Origin: Paramecium octaurelia | Lineage: Eukaryota > Ciliophora > Oligohymenophorea > Peniculida > Parameciidae | NCBI GenBank assembly: GCA_905182995.1 | Contig: CAJJDP010000101.1 | Location: 189,099-253,098, forward strand | Direction of reading: 5' to 3' | Length of the DNA stretch: 64,000 nt | Shown here: positions 24,615 to 39,600 of the stretch, piece after piece | How positions within the stretch are numbered: position 1 is the first letter of the stretch | How the letters are laid out: each line of letters begins with the position of its first letter | Notes under the pieces: generated by a model | Told to the model about the DNA's origin: nothing | Database searches by the model: none | Seen by the model: the letters and a program-made list of their open reading frames with translations, nothing else | Translations under genes and position numbers: made by a program

Positions 24615-27600
24615 ATGAAAAGCAACCTATTTTTATGTTTATTTTTCATGTAAACAATAAGATAAGTAATATGCTCTTTACCTTGTTCAAATGACAAATG
24701 TGGATAATGCGACATTGAAAACATAAATTGTATAGAATGCATTTAAGGCTACACTTTAGCAGAAAGTTAATGTTAATGTAATAAGTATTAATACTTTATA
24801 GCTTGCGTATCCAATTGTATTGATTGCAAAAGCGATGTTAATACTTGTAGTGAGTGCTAAGGAGGTTATTTATTAATAAATAATATTTGTTGTGGTAATA
24901 ATAAAATATTAAATTAGTTAATGTAAGGTGTTAATAATATGATGAAATTTGCAATTGCTAATCCTGCCAAAATGAATATTATCTTCTTGGTTCTAGTTGT
25001 GAAAAATGCGATTCGACTTGTACATTATGTGAAATCTCTCCCACTAATTGTTCGGATTGTCAAATAGGCTATTATTTAGATAATACAACTTGTGTAAGTT
25101 GCTCACCTCATTGTAATTAATGTGATTCTGGCACTGAATGCACCTCTTGCAATGACAATTATGAACTATTAAATGGAGAGTGCGTACCCTGTACGAACAC
25201 TCAATATTACTCATCTGGAAAATGCTATAATTGCTCAACAAATTGTAATTCGTGCTTTGACAGCGATACAAATTGTTCTAGTTGTCGTCTAGGGAAATAC
25301 CTTTCAGGAAATGAATGCTAACCATGTGTTGCTCCGTGTATTGAGTGCAATGCTGAGATTGATTGTACTGCGTGTGATGCTGGATATTGGCTTGATAATC
25401 AAGCTTGTACAGAATGTAATAATAGATGTAAAACATGTACTTCTGAAACTCAATGTGAATCTTGCGCTGATAGTTATTACTTAGAAGGAAGCTCATGTGA
25501 AGCTTGTCCTGATGGATGTAATTTATGCACTGACGCTTTTGCATGTACATCTTGCCAATAGAATTATTATTTGGATGGTATTTGCAAATAATGTTCTCCT
25601 GGATTCTTCTTATTAGGTGTTGTTTGCACTCAATGCAACAGTCCTTGTGAAACTTGTGAAAATGAAGCTAATCATTGTCTTTCTTGCTAACAAAAATATT
25701 ATTTGATGAATAATAATACCTGCTCTCCTTGCATATCGCCATGCGATCATTGTGAATCCGAGACAGCGTGCTCAACTTGTGTTCCTGAATATTATCACGA
25801 TAGTTCAACTCATCAATGTATTGTTTGCGATCCACCTTGCAAAGAATGTTCAGAATCTGGAAATACTTAATGCTCGAAATGTAAGGATGGTTACTACTTG
25901 AATTCATAAATCTGTCAGCCTTGCATACCGCCTTGCCAAAATTGCTCAACTAGCGTAATATGTTAAAGTTGTACTGCAGGGTATTACTTCGATGGAGCTG
26001 TGTGCATAGAATGTTCTTTAGGGTGTGCTATGTGCAATGGATCATAAGGTTTTCAGTGTTCAAGTTGTACAGACACATATTATCTTGACCAAACAATATG
26101 CAAACGTAATTTATATGTTTTCATTATTTCCTAGATTGTCCTTTAAAATGCGAATCAACATGTGATTTCTAAGATAACTTTGTAATATGCCATGCTTGTG
26201 CTCTTGGATACTTTGGAGCAGATTGTGAAGAATGTTCGACTTCCTGTAAAACTTGTGCTGAAATGCCTGCTTAATGTACTTCATGTAATATTGGATACTA
26301 CTTGAATGGGTAAACTTGTACTTAGTGCGGCGAACATTGTGTCACTTGTGCTGATACAAGTGGAGATTGTACGAGTTGTGATGATGGATATTTAATTGAT
26401 GAATAGAATAAATGTGCAAGTAATTTAGTAAATTCTATAAAATCATAGATTGTGCAAATTGTACTTGTCCAATTAAATAATATTACGATAACATTGAGAA
26501 AATTTGTAAAGATTGTGACATTACTTGTACATTATGTAATGGTGTGGCCGATAATTGTCAATCATGTTCACCTACATACTATCTGAATGGCTCCACTTGT
26601 ACTAAATGTGGTCCTCCTTGCTTAGATTGCTCTGGCCAAGCAACCTGCCAATCATGCATCCCTGGATATTACTGGGGGGGTACTGATTGTTTCAAATGCG
26701 ATTTGCCATGCATGAACTGCACAACTCCAGGAAATACAGGTTGTTAATCCTGCCAAAATGAATATTATCTTCTTGGTTCTAGTTGTGAAAAATGCGATTC
26801 GACTTGTACATTATGTGAAATCTCTCCCACTAATTGTTCGGATTGTCAAATAGGCTATTATTTAGATAATACAACTTGTGTAAGTTGCTCACCTCATTGT
26901 AATTAATGTGATTCTGGCACTGAATGCACCTCTTGCAATGACAATTATGAACTATTAAATGGAGAGTGCGTACCCTGTACGAACACTCAATATTACTCAT
27001 CTGGAAAATGCTATAATTGCTCAACAAATTGTAATTCGTGCTTTGACAGCGATACAAATTGTTCTAGTTGTCGTCTAGGGAAATACCTTTCAGGAAATGA
27101 ATGCTAACCATGTGTTGCTCCGTGTATTGAGTGCAATGCTGAGATTGATTGTACTGCGTGTGATGCTGGATATTGGCTTGATAATCAAGCTTGTACAGAA
27201 TGTAATAATAGATGTAAAACATGTACTTCTGAAACTCAATGTGAATCTTGCGCTGATAGTTATTACTTAGAAGGAAGCTCATGTGAAGCTTGTCCTGATG
27301 GATGTAATTTATGCACTGACGCTTTTGCATGTACATCTTGCCAATAGAATTATTATTTGGATGGTATTTGCAAATAATGTTCTCCTGGATTCTTCTTATT
27401 AGGTGTTGTTTGCACTCAATGCAACAGTCCTTGTGAAACTTGTGAAAATGAAGCTAATCATTGTCTTTCTTGCTAACAAAAATATTATTTGATGAATAAT
27501 AATACCTGCTCTCCTTGCATATCGCCATGCGATCATTGTGAATCCGAGACAGCGTGCTCAACTTGTGTTCCTGAATATTATCACGATAGTTCAACTCATC

Positions 27601-30600
27601 AATGTATTGTTTGCGATCCACCTTGCAAAGAATGTTCAGAATCTGGAAATACTTAATGCTCGAAATGTAAGGATGGTTACTACTTGAATTCATAAATCTG
27701 TCAGCCTTGCATACCGCCTTGCCAAAATTGCTCAACTAGCGTAATATGTTAAAGTTGTACTGCAGGGTATTACTTCGATGGAGCTGTGTGCATAGAATGT
27801 TCTTTAGGGTGTGCTATGTGCAATGGATCATAAGGTTTTCAGTGTTCAAGTTGTACAGACACATATTATCTTGACCAAACAATATGCAAACGTAATTTAT
27901 ATGTTTTCATTATTTCCTAGATTGTCCTTTAAAATGCGAATCAACATGTGATTTCTAAGATAACTTTGTAATATGCCATGCTTGTGCTCTTGGATACTTT
28001 GGAGCAGATTGTGAAGAATGTTCGACTTCCTGTAAAACTTGTGCTGAAATGCCTGCTTAATGTACTTCATGTAATATTGGATACTACTTGAATGGGTAAA
28101 CTTGTACTTAGTGCGGCGAACATTGTGTCACTTGTGCTGATACAAGTGGAGATTGTACGAGTTGTGATGATGGATATTTAATTGATGAATAGAATAAATG
28201 TGCAAGTAATTTAGTAAATTCTATAAAATCATAGATTGTGCAAATTGTACTTGTCCAATTAAATAATATTACGATAACATTGAGAAAATTTGTAAAGATT
28301 GTGACATTACTTGTACATTATGTAATGGTGTGGCCGATAATTGTCAATCATGTTCACCTACATACTATCTGAATGGCTCCACTTGTACTAAATGTGGTCC
28401 TCCTTGCTTAGATTGCTCTGGCCAAGCAACCTGCCAATCATGCATCCCTGGATATTACTGGGGGGGTACTGATTGTTTCAAATGCGATTTGCCATGCATG
28501 AACTGCACAACTCCAGGAAATACAGGTTGTTAATCCTGCCAAAATGAATATTATCTTCTTGGTTCTAGTTGTGAAAAATGCGATTCGACTTGTACATTAT
28601 GTGAAATCTCTCCCACTAATTGTTCGGATTGTCAAATAGGCTATTATTTAGATAATACAACTTGTGTAAGTTGCTCACCTCATTGTAATTAATGTGATTC
28701 TGGCACTGAATGCACCTCTTGCAATGACAATTATGAACTATTAAATGGAGAGTGCGTACCCTGTACGAACACTCAATATTACTCATCTGGAAAATGCTAT
28801 AATTGCTCAACAAATTGTAATTCGTGCTTTGACAGCGATACAAATTGTTCTAGTTGTCGTCTAGGGAAATACCTTTCAGGAAATGAATGCTAACCATGTG
28901 TTGCTCCGTGTATTGAGTGCAATGCTGAGATTGATTGTACTGCGTGTGATGCTGGATATTGGCTTGATAATCAAGCTTGTACAGAATGTAATAATAGATG
29001 TAAAACATGTACTTCTGAAACTCAATGTGAATCTTGCGCTGATAGTTATTACTTAGAAGGAAGCTCATGTGAAGCTTGTCCTGATGGATGTAATTTATGC
29101 ACTGACGCTTTTGCATGTACATCTTGCCAATAGAATTATTATTTGGATGGTATTTGCAAATAATGTTCTCCTGGATTCTTCTTATTAGGTGTTGTTTGCA
29201 CTCAATGCAACAGTCCTTGTGAAACTTGTGAAAATGAAGCTAATCATTGTCTTTCTTGCTAACAAAAATATTATTTGATGAATAATAATACCTGCTCTCC
29301 TTGCATATCGCCATGCGATCATTGTGAATCCGAGACAGCGTGCTCAACTTGTGTTCCTGAATATTATCACGATAGTTCAACTCATCAATGTATTGTTTGC
29401 GATCCACCTTGCAAAGAATGTTCAGAATCTGGAAATACTTAATGCTCGAAATGTAAGGATGGTTACTACTTGAATTCATAAATCTGTCAGCCTTGCATAC
29501 CGCCTTGCCAAAATTGCTCAACTAGCGTAATATGTTAAAGTTGTACTGCAGGGTATTACTTCGATGGAGCTGTGTGCATAGAATGTTCTTTAGGGTGTGC
29601 TATGTGCAATGGATCATAAGGTTTTCAGTGTTCAAGTTGTACAGACACATATTATCTTGACCAAACAATATGCAAACGTAATTTATATGTTTTCATTATT
29701 TCCTAGATTGTCCTTTAAAATGCGAATCAACATGTGATTTCTAAGATAACTTTGTAATATGCCATGCTTGTGCTCTTGGATACTTTGGAGCAGATTGTGA
29801 AGAATGTTCGACTTCCTGTAAAACTTGTGCTGAAATGCCTGCTTAATGTACTTCATGTAATATTGGATACTACTTGAATGGGTAAACTTGTACTTAGTGC
29901 GGCGAACATTGTGTCACTTGTGCTGATACAAGTGGAGATTGTACGAGTTGTGATGATGGATATTTAATTGATGAATAGAATAAATGTGCAAGTAATTTAG
30001 TAAATTCTATAAAATCATAGATTGTGCAAATTGTACTTGTCCAATTAAATAATATTACGATAACATTGAGAAAATTTGTAAAGATTGTGACATTACTTGT
30101 ACAAGATGTTCAGGAATTTCCACTAATTGTCAAACCTGCTCTAATGGATACTATTTAGAGTCTTCAATTTGCAAAAGTTGCATCGCTCCATGTAACATGT
30201 GTACTGCTTTAAATGTTTGCATAAATTGCGATAGTGGATACTTTTTAGAAGATGGTAGTTGTTAACCATGTTAATTGCCTTGTATTAATTGCTTGGCAGG
30301 TGGAAATGTATATTGTTCATTATGTTAAACTGGATATTATTTGGATGGATAAATTTGTAAAATTTGTGATTAAACTTGCAAAAAATGTTCTGGTAGTTCC
30401 AATAATTGTTCAGAATGTCAAATAGGATATTTTTTAGAAAGCACAAATTGTTCTCTATGTCAAAATTATTGTAATAATTGCAATTCAGCAACTCAGTGTA
30501 CGTCATGTGATATTGGATATGAAAAAGTTAATGGTTAATGTATTGCATGTTAGATCAACCAATACTACTTAAACTTTAAATGTTTATCTTGTTTAAATCC

Positions 30601-33600
30601 TTGCTATTCTTGTGCACAAACTGAATCTCAGTGTACTAGTTGTATAGATGGTTATTATTTATCTGGTACTCAATGCTTGATTTGTGACAGCAATTGCAAG
30701 ACTTGTTAGAATAAAGCTGAATATTGTATATCATGCACTACAAGATAATTTTTATCAACTGAAAATAAATGTGTACCATGTTTATCACCTTGCAATTCTT
30801 GTGTTAATTCACCAACTTCATGCACATCTTGTTTAGATTTATATTATTATGAAGCGAATAGCTGTAAGAAATGTGTTTCACCTTGTTGGACTTGTGAATC
30901 GCTCAATGTTTGCAAATTATGCATATCTGGAAAATATTATGATTAAACATAAAAGAATTGCCTGGATTGTGATAAAAGTTCTTGTCTCACTTGTGTAGGC
31001 ACTGCAACGACATGTTTAAGTTGCGCTGCAAATAAATATTTGGAAAATACTACTTGTAAATCATGCGACCCTAAATGCGTTACATGTACTAGTTTGACAA
31101 TGTGTCAAACATGTTCAGTTGGTTATTATTATAATGGATCAGAGTGTGTTTCATGCACATCACCTTGTATTGAATGTAATTCTGGTTCAATTTGTACAAA
31201 ATGTTAAAATGATTTCTACAAATTAAGCTTAAGTTAATGCATCAGTTGTTCACTACCTTGTAAAACTTGTGATTAAGAGGTCTGTAAATCTTGTATTAAT
31301 AAATACTATTTTGATTCTTCTGAAACTGATACTTCAAAGAAATGCAAACTATGTTCTAGTCCTTGTGATTAATGTTCTGCACAATAAAGTTGTACAACTT
31401 GTGTATAAGGATATTATTTAGAAGGATCTTCTTGCATTAAATGTACAAATAATTGCAGTACATGTGAGACTGCTACAAAATGCATTACTTGTGTTAGTAT
31501 TTCTTATTATTTAACTACTTTTAATACATGCGTATTATGCAGCAATATGGATTCATCTTGTTTGACTTGTAGTGGTTTTAACAGATGCTTAACTTGCTAA
31601 GATGGTTTCTATACATTAAATCAAACCTAGAATGGTGTTACTACAAGCACTTGTTAAGCTTGCTCGGTTAAATGCTCAAGTTGTACTCAGTCCTTATCAC
31701 AATGTTCAAAATGTGCAGGTAATAGATAAGGCACTCCCTAATGTACAACTTGCCCATATGGATTTTATGATGGTGGATAATTGAATTGTGAATAGTGTGA
31801 TTCCAAATATTGTATCACTTGCAGTGGATCTGCCAAGAATTGTCTAGCTTGCATAAACTCAAGAATTCAACCTCCAGCTTGTATCTGTAAACCTGGTACT
31901 TATATTTCTGGAAATGATTGCATCTAATGTATGGCCAATTGTTCCTCTTGCACAACTTCAAATTAGTGTACTTTATGCAATAGTAGTTTCTACTACAAAT
32001 AGAATTGGGATGGATAAGGAAATAATATTTGCACAAATACTTGTGGAGATTCATTTTTCTAGGATGTCAATAATCAATAATGTATCAAATGTCCAATTTC
32101 AAATTGTAAAATTTGCAACTCAACTTCTGACACAGGTTGTACTTCTTGTTTACCTTCAATATATTAAGCTACCAGTGATTCTATGAATAATGTATGTACA
32201 TCCACTACTTGCAGTTTGTATTTGTAATAGCAAAGGCAATGTTTGATTTAATGTTTACCTGGATATTATAAGAATGCTGATTTCACTTGCTCCATTTGTG
32301 ATAAAGCTTGCAGGTAATGTTAGGATGCTGCAACAGCATGTACGGAATGCTACCCAAATATGTATTTGTAATATACAACAGGACAATTAATGAAAGGTTT
32401 ATGCATGCCTGAATGTCAGACTACATTTTATTAGAAACAGTCATAAGCTCCTACTGTTTCAGGTGGTATATGTGCTAGTTGTCATTCAACTTGTAAGGAT
32501 TGCATTGATGATTAAGAAACCTCTTGTACTTCTTGCTAGGCTGGAAGATATTTGCTAAATAAAAAATGTTTAATAAGTTGTGGAGATAATGTGGGTTATT
32601 TAGCAAACGCTAATACAAATAGATGTGATCAATGTGCAGATAATTGTACTTCATGTACATCAACTTCCGCTTAAAGATGCACTAAATGTGCTAGTACTCA
32701 TTTCTTTTTGCTAAACTAATGTATGGTTCAATGTCCATCTAGTTATTACGGAGATCTCAATAAAGTATGCCAGCCTTGCAACTCTTCTTGTTTAACTTGC
32801 AATGGTCCATTAGATAATAATTGTTTATCATGCGGGATATCTATCTATTATTTGTCCACATCTAACAAATGTACAACCCTATGTCCAGATAGATATTATG
32901 GAAAATCAGACACATTTAGATGCGAAAATTGTATCAATGGTTGCTAAAAATGTATCAATTCATTAGATTGTTAATACTGTGATGAAGGATTCTTCTTAAA
33001 TACATTAAATTCTCTTAATAATTGTTTAGCTCAATGTCCTGATGGATATTTCGGAGCAGCATCTGCCAGAGCTTGTAGATAATGTGATCCTGGCTGTAAG
33101 ACATGTAAAGGTTCGACATAAGTTGATTGTATAATCTGTTCAGCAGGAAGATACAATTATTTGGGAAATTGTATTGCAACATGCCCAGCAGGCACCTTTT
33201 TGGATAATGTAAATATGAGATGTGATACTTGTTCATAAGGATGCGCTAGTTGCACAGGGACGAGTAATTGCACTATTTGTGATTTTGGATACTTATTTTA
33301 TAATAATGGATGTTATATTAGTTGTCCTACTGGATCCTATAAAACAGGAAAAACATGTACATCTTGCATATCTAATTGTGCAGTTTGTAATGATAGTATT
33401 TCTTGTTAAAGATGTAATGACTAAACATTCTACACTGGAATATTGTGCACAACAAGTTGTCTAAGTAATTAATACGGAGATACTTTAACAAGAAGTTGCA
33501 AGTAATGTGATTCAAGTTGTCTGACATGTTCTGGGGCAAAGATTGATAATTGTCTAAGTTGCAGTACAACCTTCCTATTTTCAAATTCATGCAATCAATA

Positions 33601-36600
33601 TTGTCCAGATGGTTATTTTGCTGATGCAGCAACAAAGACTTGTAAAGCATGTCTTTCCACTTGTGCTACTTGTACAAATTCTTCATCTTGCTCATCGTGT
33701 AATTAAGGATCATTTTTAATCGGAACTCCTTCATTATGCTAAACTTCTTGTCCAGATGGTTTCTATGGAGATTTAGGAACCAGAATATGTTAAGCATGTT
33801 ATGCTGGTTGTAAGACATGTTTTGGTACAATAGCAGACAAATGTTAATCTTGTTTAGCAACAACTAGTCCAAGATTGTTTTATTCTAACTATTCTTGTAA
33901 TTAAACATGTCCTGCTGGAACATTCCCAAATAGTTCAAATAGTAACTGCGATGCTTGTCATCAATTTTGTAGTTAGTGTGTTGATGGCACTGCCAAATGC
34001 ACTTTATGTGTAACAAATAGATTTATGAGTCCTTTAAGTTCAGATATCAATTCACCTTGTCTAACTGTCTGTCCTTATTAATATTATGGAGATATTACTA
34101 CTAGAACTTGTGCATAGTGCTCTGCAAATTGTAAAAGTTGCATAAATTCATCAGTTGATAATTGTACAGCATGCATGAACAAAAACATCAACAATTACCA
34201 AGAAAATTACTTTTTGTTTCAGAATACTTGTGTTGCTTAATGTCCAACATAATAAATAATGAATTAAGAAGGAAGTACAACAGATTAGTAATTATATGGT
34301 GATATTGTATCAGATACATTCTCTTTTAATTGTGTTTTAAAATGCCCATCCTTAACTTTCAGAAATAATTAACTTATGATTTGTGAATAGTGCCATGCAT
34401 CATGCAGAAATTGTGACGGAAATCGCAATAATAATTGTCTAGCTTGCTTTACTGGATTTTATCTTTATTTAGGAACTTGTTTATCCACTTGCCCTAAAGG
34501 TACATACTTAAATGCTGTTACCTCCTCTTGCGTGACATGTGACCCAAAGTGTAAAGAATGCGATGGGCCTAATGCTACCGATTGTACTTCTTGTTCAGCT
34601 TCTTCAGTTAAACAAGGCAAAGAGTGTTTGGATAGTTGCAATTAAGGATATGTGGCAGTTGATTCAGTCTGTACTTCTTGTCATTATACTTGTAAAAACT
34701 GCATAGGTAGTGACATCTAACAATGTATATCCTGTTCTGTTGGATTATATCTTTAAAAACTCTAAGAAAGTGATTTAAGTGGTAAATGTATTGAAAGTTG
34801 TAATTCATCTTATTACCCTGACAGTATTGACAATAAATGCAAAGTTTGTCCTTCTGAGTGTTAAACATGTGATGGACCTGAGGTGAATGATTGTTTGACT
34901 TGTATCGAAACTTTGATGTTTATGGGAGGAGTATGCAGTGATGTTTGTATAGATGGTTATTACTTGAATGTTAATTAATGCGCTTAATGTAATGTATCTT
35001 GCAAAACTTGTAACGGTCCAAGCTCAAACTAATGTTTAACTTGTAGCAATCAACTGTTCTTGTTCAATTCTCAATGTTTGATCTCTTGTATTGAAGGGTA
35101 CTTCTAGAATGAAACCACAAACTCTTGTGAGAGATGTATGGATAATTGTTTGTCATGTACAAATAGTTCAACTTGCAGTTCTTGTGATGCATCCAAGTAC
35201 TTCTTATTGGAGTAATAGTGTTACATATTTTGCACTATTGGCTAATACTTTGATACTACTTAGAAAAGTTGTTAAAGTTGTAATAGCTCTTGCTTCACTT
35301 GCACAGGATCAAAAAGTAATTAATGTTCCAGTTGTAAAACTGATTATTTCTTAAAAGTTTCATTCAACTCTTATGCTAGTATTTATGATTGGACTTGTGA
35401 ATAACAATGCGGAGAACTCTATTAACCTGATATTTAAAATGGTGTTTGTTTGTATGATAATTGTCACTCTAGCTGTTCTACTTGTTTAAGTGATTAAGCC
35501 ACAACTTGTAGATCTTGTAGTAATTTAATATTATCCAATTCATAATGTTTATCTGGTTGTCAAGATGGATATTATGTTGTCAGCAATCAATGTAAAGTTT
35601 GCAATAGATTATGTAAGATTTGTGAAGATAGTTCAACTGTTTGTTCAACTTGTACAGATATTGCTTTAAGAGTTGAAGATTCCTATTGTGTTATTTCATG
35701 CCCAGAGAAATACATTAAACATTCAACATAAAAAATATGCATTGGGTGCGTTTCTAATTGTTTAAATTGTGTTTTTGATGAAAAGTTATTAGGATCCACA
35801 AAATGTATGAAATGTGAATCAAAATTTTTCATTGATTTGACGTATGATTCCAATAAAGTTCTGAAAGGTGTACAATGTTAATAGACATGTCCAGATGGAA
35901 AATACAATAATTCAGACTCATTTTAATGTTCAAATTGTGATTGGAGCTGTAAGACTTGTTCGGAATCTACAAGTTTAGATTGTATTAAATGTGGAACAGT
36001 TGTCCATCCAAAAACAGGTGCCTCTTAAATTAGATATATGGAAGATGGAGTTTGTAGAGTAACCTGCAGAGCTGGATCATATGCCTATGTTAATGATCTA
36101 GATGGCAATAAATGTATGGTTTGTAATAGCAGCTGCAAGACTTGTTTTGGAGCACTAGATACAAATTGTAACAGTTGCTATTCAACTACATATCTATCTT
36201 CCAATGGCAAATGTGTCAAAGATTGTTCTACTGGATACTTTTCAAATGATTCCAATTAGTAATGTGAAAAATGTTATTAGGGTTGCTCTAAATGTGATGG
36301 TGTTAAGTCTACTCAATGTATGGCATGTGAAAATGGATATTATTTGTATAAAGACACTTGTTAGACTGATTGTCCAGATGAATATTTCAAAGATGGTAAT
36401 GTTTGCTCTAATTGTGATAAATTCTGCTTCAATTGTACTGGAAAAGAATCAAATTAATGTACATCCTGTCCCACTGATCTCTATTTTTATCCAGAACAAA
36501 ATACTTGTTATATTTAATGTCCCCTTAAATCATTCTTGAATTTAACAACTTATCAATGTCAAGATTGTCATTCATCCTGTCTTACATGTTCAGATGAAAA

Positions 36601-39600
36601 AGAGACCAGTTGTTTATCGTGCCCTTTGAAAAAAAGTGACACCGATATTTAAACATATTTGTTGAAAGCAAAGTGCGTTTCTAATTGTGGAAATCATTAA
36701 TTTGGGCATCCAGACTCTTTAGTTTGCTAAGAATGTGATATTTAATGCACCAATTGTCAAACTCAAAGCAATAATTGCATTGGAAGCTGTCCAGCCAATA
36801 GACTTACTATTCCCTAATGTGATTGTCCAACTGGATATATGATAGATTCTCCTACTGCTGTATGTCAATTATGCTACTATAAATGTTCCACTTGTAATGA
36901 AGCATACATCAATTGTTTGAAATGTGCTGCCAATAGAAATCAAGATGCACCTTTTTGTTCATGTCCTTCTGGTTACTTTGATGATGAGGATAACAAGAAT
37001 CCAGTTTGTCAACCTTGTGCTTGGTAATGTGCAACCTGTCAAAAGAGAAGTGATTTATGTATTACATGCAAAGGAGATAGAGTTGGTTCTGGTTGTGTAT
37101 GTCCTGCTGGTAAATATGAAGATTCCTCAAGTCAAAAGGAAATGTGTTCTACATGTGATTTTACTTGTTCAACTTGTGCAGTCAAATCTAATTATTGTAT
37201 AACTTGTAAAGGAAACAGATACTCAACACTCTTACAAGCTAATCCACTATATAAATAGTGTTTGTGTTAGAATGGGTTGTATGAAGACGGCAAATCCACT
37301 AATTGTCCTTAATGTGACTTTAAATGTACAACCTGTACTGGTTCAAGTTCCAATTGTTTAAGTTGTAGAGGAGATAGAATACTTAAAGAGCAATGCATTT
37401 GTGAACCAGGATACTTTGATGATGATGTTAATGATAAATGTTAGAAATGTGACTTATCATGTGTGACTTGTGATAAAAAGGGTTGTTTAACATGCGCTGG
37501 GAATAGAGAAGGCCCAAATTTACTCTAGATCTGTAATTGTCCAGCAACAGGTATTGATAGAAGACAACATGGATACGCTGAATGTGGAACTTGCGAGTAT
37601 GGCGTACCTTACATTAAAATGAGGGATAGTTTAGATTCCATGACAATAATATTTGGTGGAATAATTATAATTAAGGGAATCAATGATGCTACGATCCCAA
37701 GCAGAGATGTGTGTCAAAAATTGTTTAATGATGTTGACTTTGCCAAACTAGGAAGTGGTAAGCCTTTGTGTAATGTGGATCCAAACAATTAAAAGTAGTT
37801 GCTGGTGGTCTTTGCAAATAATGCGTAATTTATAATTGGAGGAACTATCACCTTAAACTTGAAATAAGTAATTGGAAGGAAAGATTGTTTAGGAGTGTAT
37901 TACTCTAATTTCATAGTTGCCAAAATTAATGGCCCAGATGCTCCTGTTCCTGCCTCGGTGAAATTTACAGGCCCATAATATAGTAATTTATGTAGCAAGA
38001 TCACATTTTTCCCAAGTTAAGTCATCAATGATGGTGGTCGAGGATTGAATATGAAGTCATGGTCAATAGTCTCTATTGAACCAGAAAATTCTAGTGCCAG
38101 AGGAAGAATTCAAGGTCTATTTGATGCTGCTAATTCTGCCAAGATCAGCAAGATTGAAATTCCACCTATGCTTTTATCAGAATACTCAAAATATGTATTT
38201 AAATACACATTTACTAACTTCTTGAATAAAGAATTTAGTTCAGACTACACATTATCAACCACAACTTACGAATCCCCAACTGTTCAAATCGAAGAACTAG
38301 CTCCACATGTTTATTTCACAAATGCACGAATCAAATTAATAGGAACTATCATCCATCAAAGTTGCATCTCTGGAGTTACAGAAAGTGTACCTTCAACAAT
38401 CAATTATGAATGGACATCAAATAAAGTTAGTAAAGGAGCCATTGAATCATATTTACTCTAAGATGTCCAAACTCTTGTAGGAGTAAAGCCTCCTGATGTT
38501 CAGTTTGTTTAACTTGATATCCCTCCTTATTCAGGTAAAGGTGGAATCACATATTCAGTTACTTTGATAGCTACTCTAACAACAAAACCAATTTCAGCTA
38601 ATTATACAGTCGATATTACTATACAAACTTAAGGATTATAAGTGGAAATTGAAGGAGGAAATAGAATGAATGGATATGCTGTGCCTCTGAAAGTAAATGG
38701 ATGGGCCAAAGATCCCAATATTAAAACAGATTAGAGTGTTGGAATTGAGTTGGTATGGAAATGTGTGAATCTCAATACTAATTTACCATGTGCAGATGTT
38801 TATGATGAGGAAATTCCACTCAATAGAACCAATACTTAGCTTGTGGCAGCAAAGAGATTCGTACCTTATAATGCCTATAATTTCTACTTGAATGGAACTA
38901 AAGGGGAACTCTTTGAAGTCGCTTAGGCAGTCATTGTAATTGTAGAATTAGACATTCCAGTTTTAGAACTCAAGAGACCTGAATATTTAACATCAAAGAG
39001 AGTCAACATGAATCAAGAAATCAGCATTAAGTTCTTGTATCCCACGAAGAATCCAGATAGTTTATACTATGGAGGTGCAATAGTATATGATTTCAATGTG
39101 GTAGCTACACTTAGATTCTTCTTCACATCAATAACAATAAAGTTCTGGGATAGCTTCTATGAATTAACTGACCTAGCTTAATTGGGATTCAGAGCATCAG
39201 TGTACAATCCCCAATTTTTCATGCCTTCAACAACTACTTTGCTTATTAACATCAATTTGCCACCTCGACTGTGTAGAATTAACATTTCCCCTATCAGCGG
39301 TATTTCATTTGATACCTAATTCACCATGAAAGTTACTAATTGTGAAGATAGCGATGCACCATTCACTTACAAGTTTACATTCTATTACTCTCCCACCCAA
39401 TACGACAATGATATTTTGAAGGCTAGTTCATTGAATCAGATTCTTTTACTTGATTACTCAAGTGACAATGAATTAACTACTATACTACCAAATCCTTTGA
39501 GTGATTCAGCTGTAACTCAGCCTTTCCTGATTCTGATGGCGTCAGTATCAGATTCCTTGGGAGCATTAACAAACCTTACATCATCAGTAGTAGTCGGACT

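Noticed and set aside
25044-25949. Minus-strand ORFs of 75-93 codons repeated in each tandem unit
   Set aside because: Antisense shadows of the Cys-repeat coding strand; they repeat only because the DNA unit repeats.
26544-26747. Short stand-alone Cys-rich ORFs on the plus strand at 26544 and 28330
   Set aside because: They are in-frame parts of the giant gene cut by TAA/TAG, which code glutamine here.
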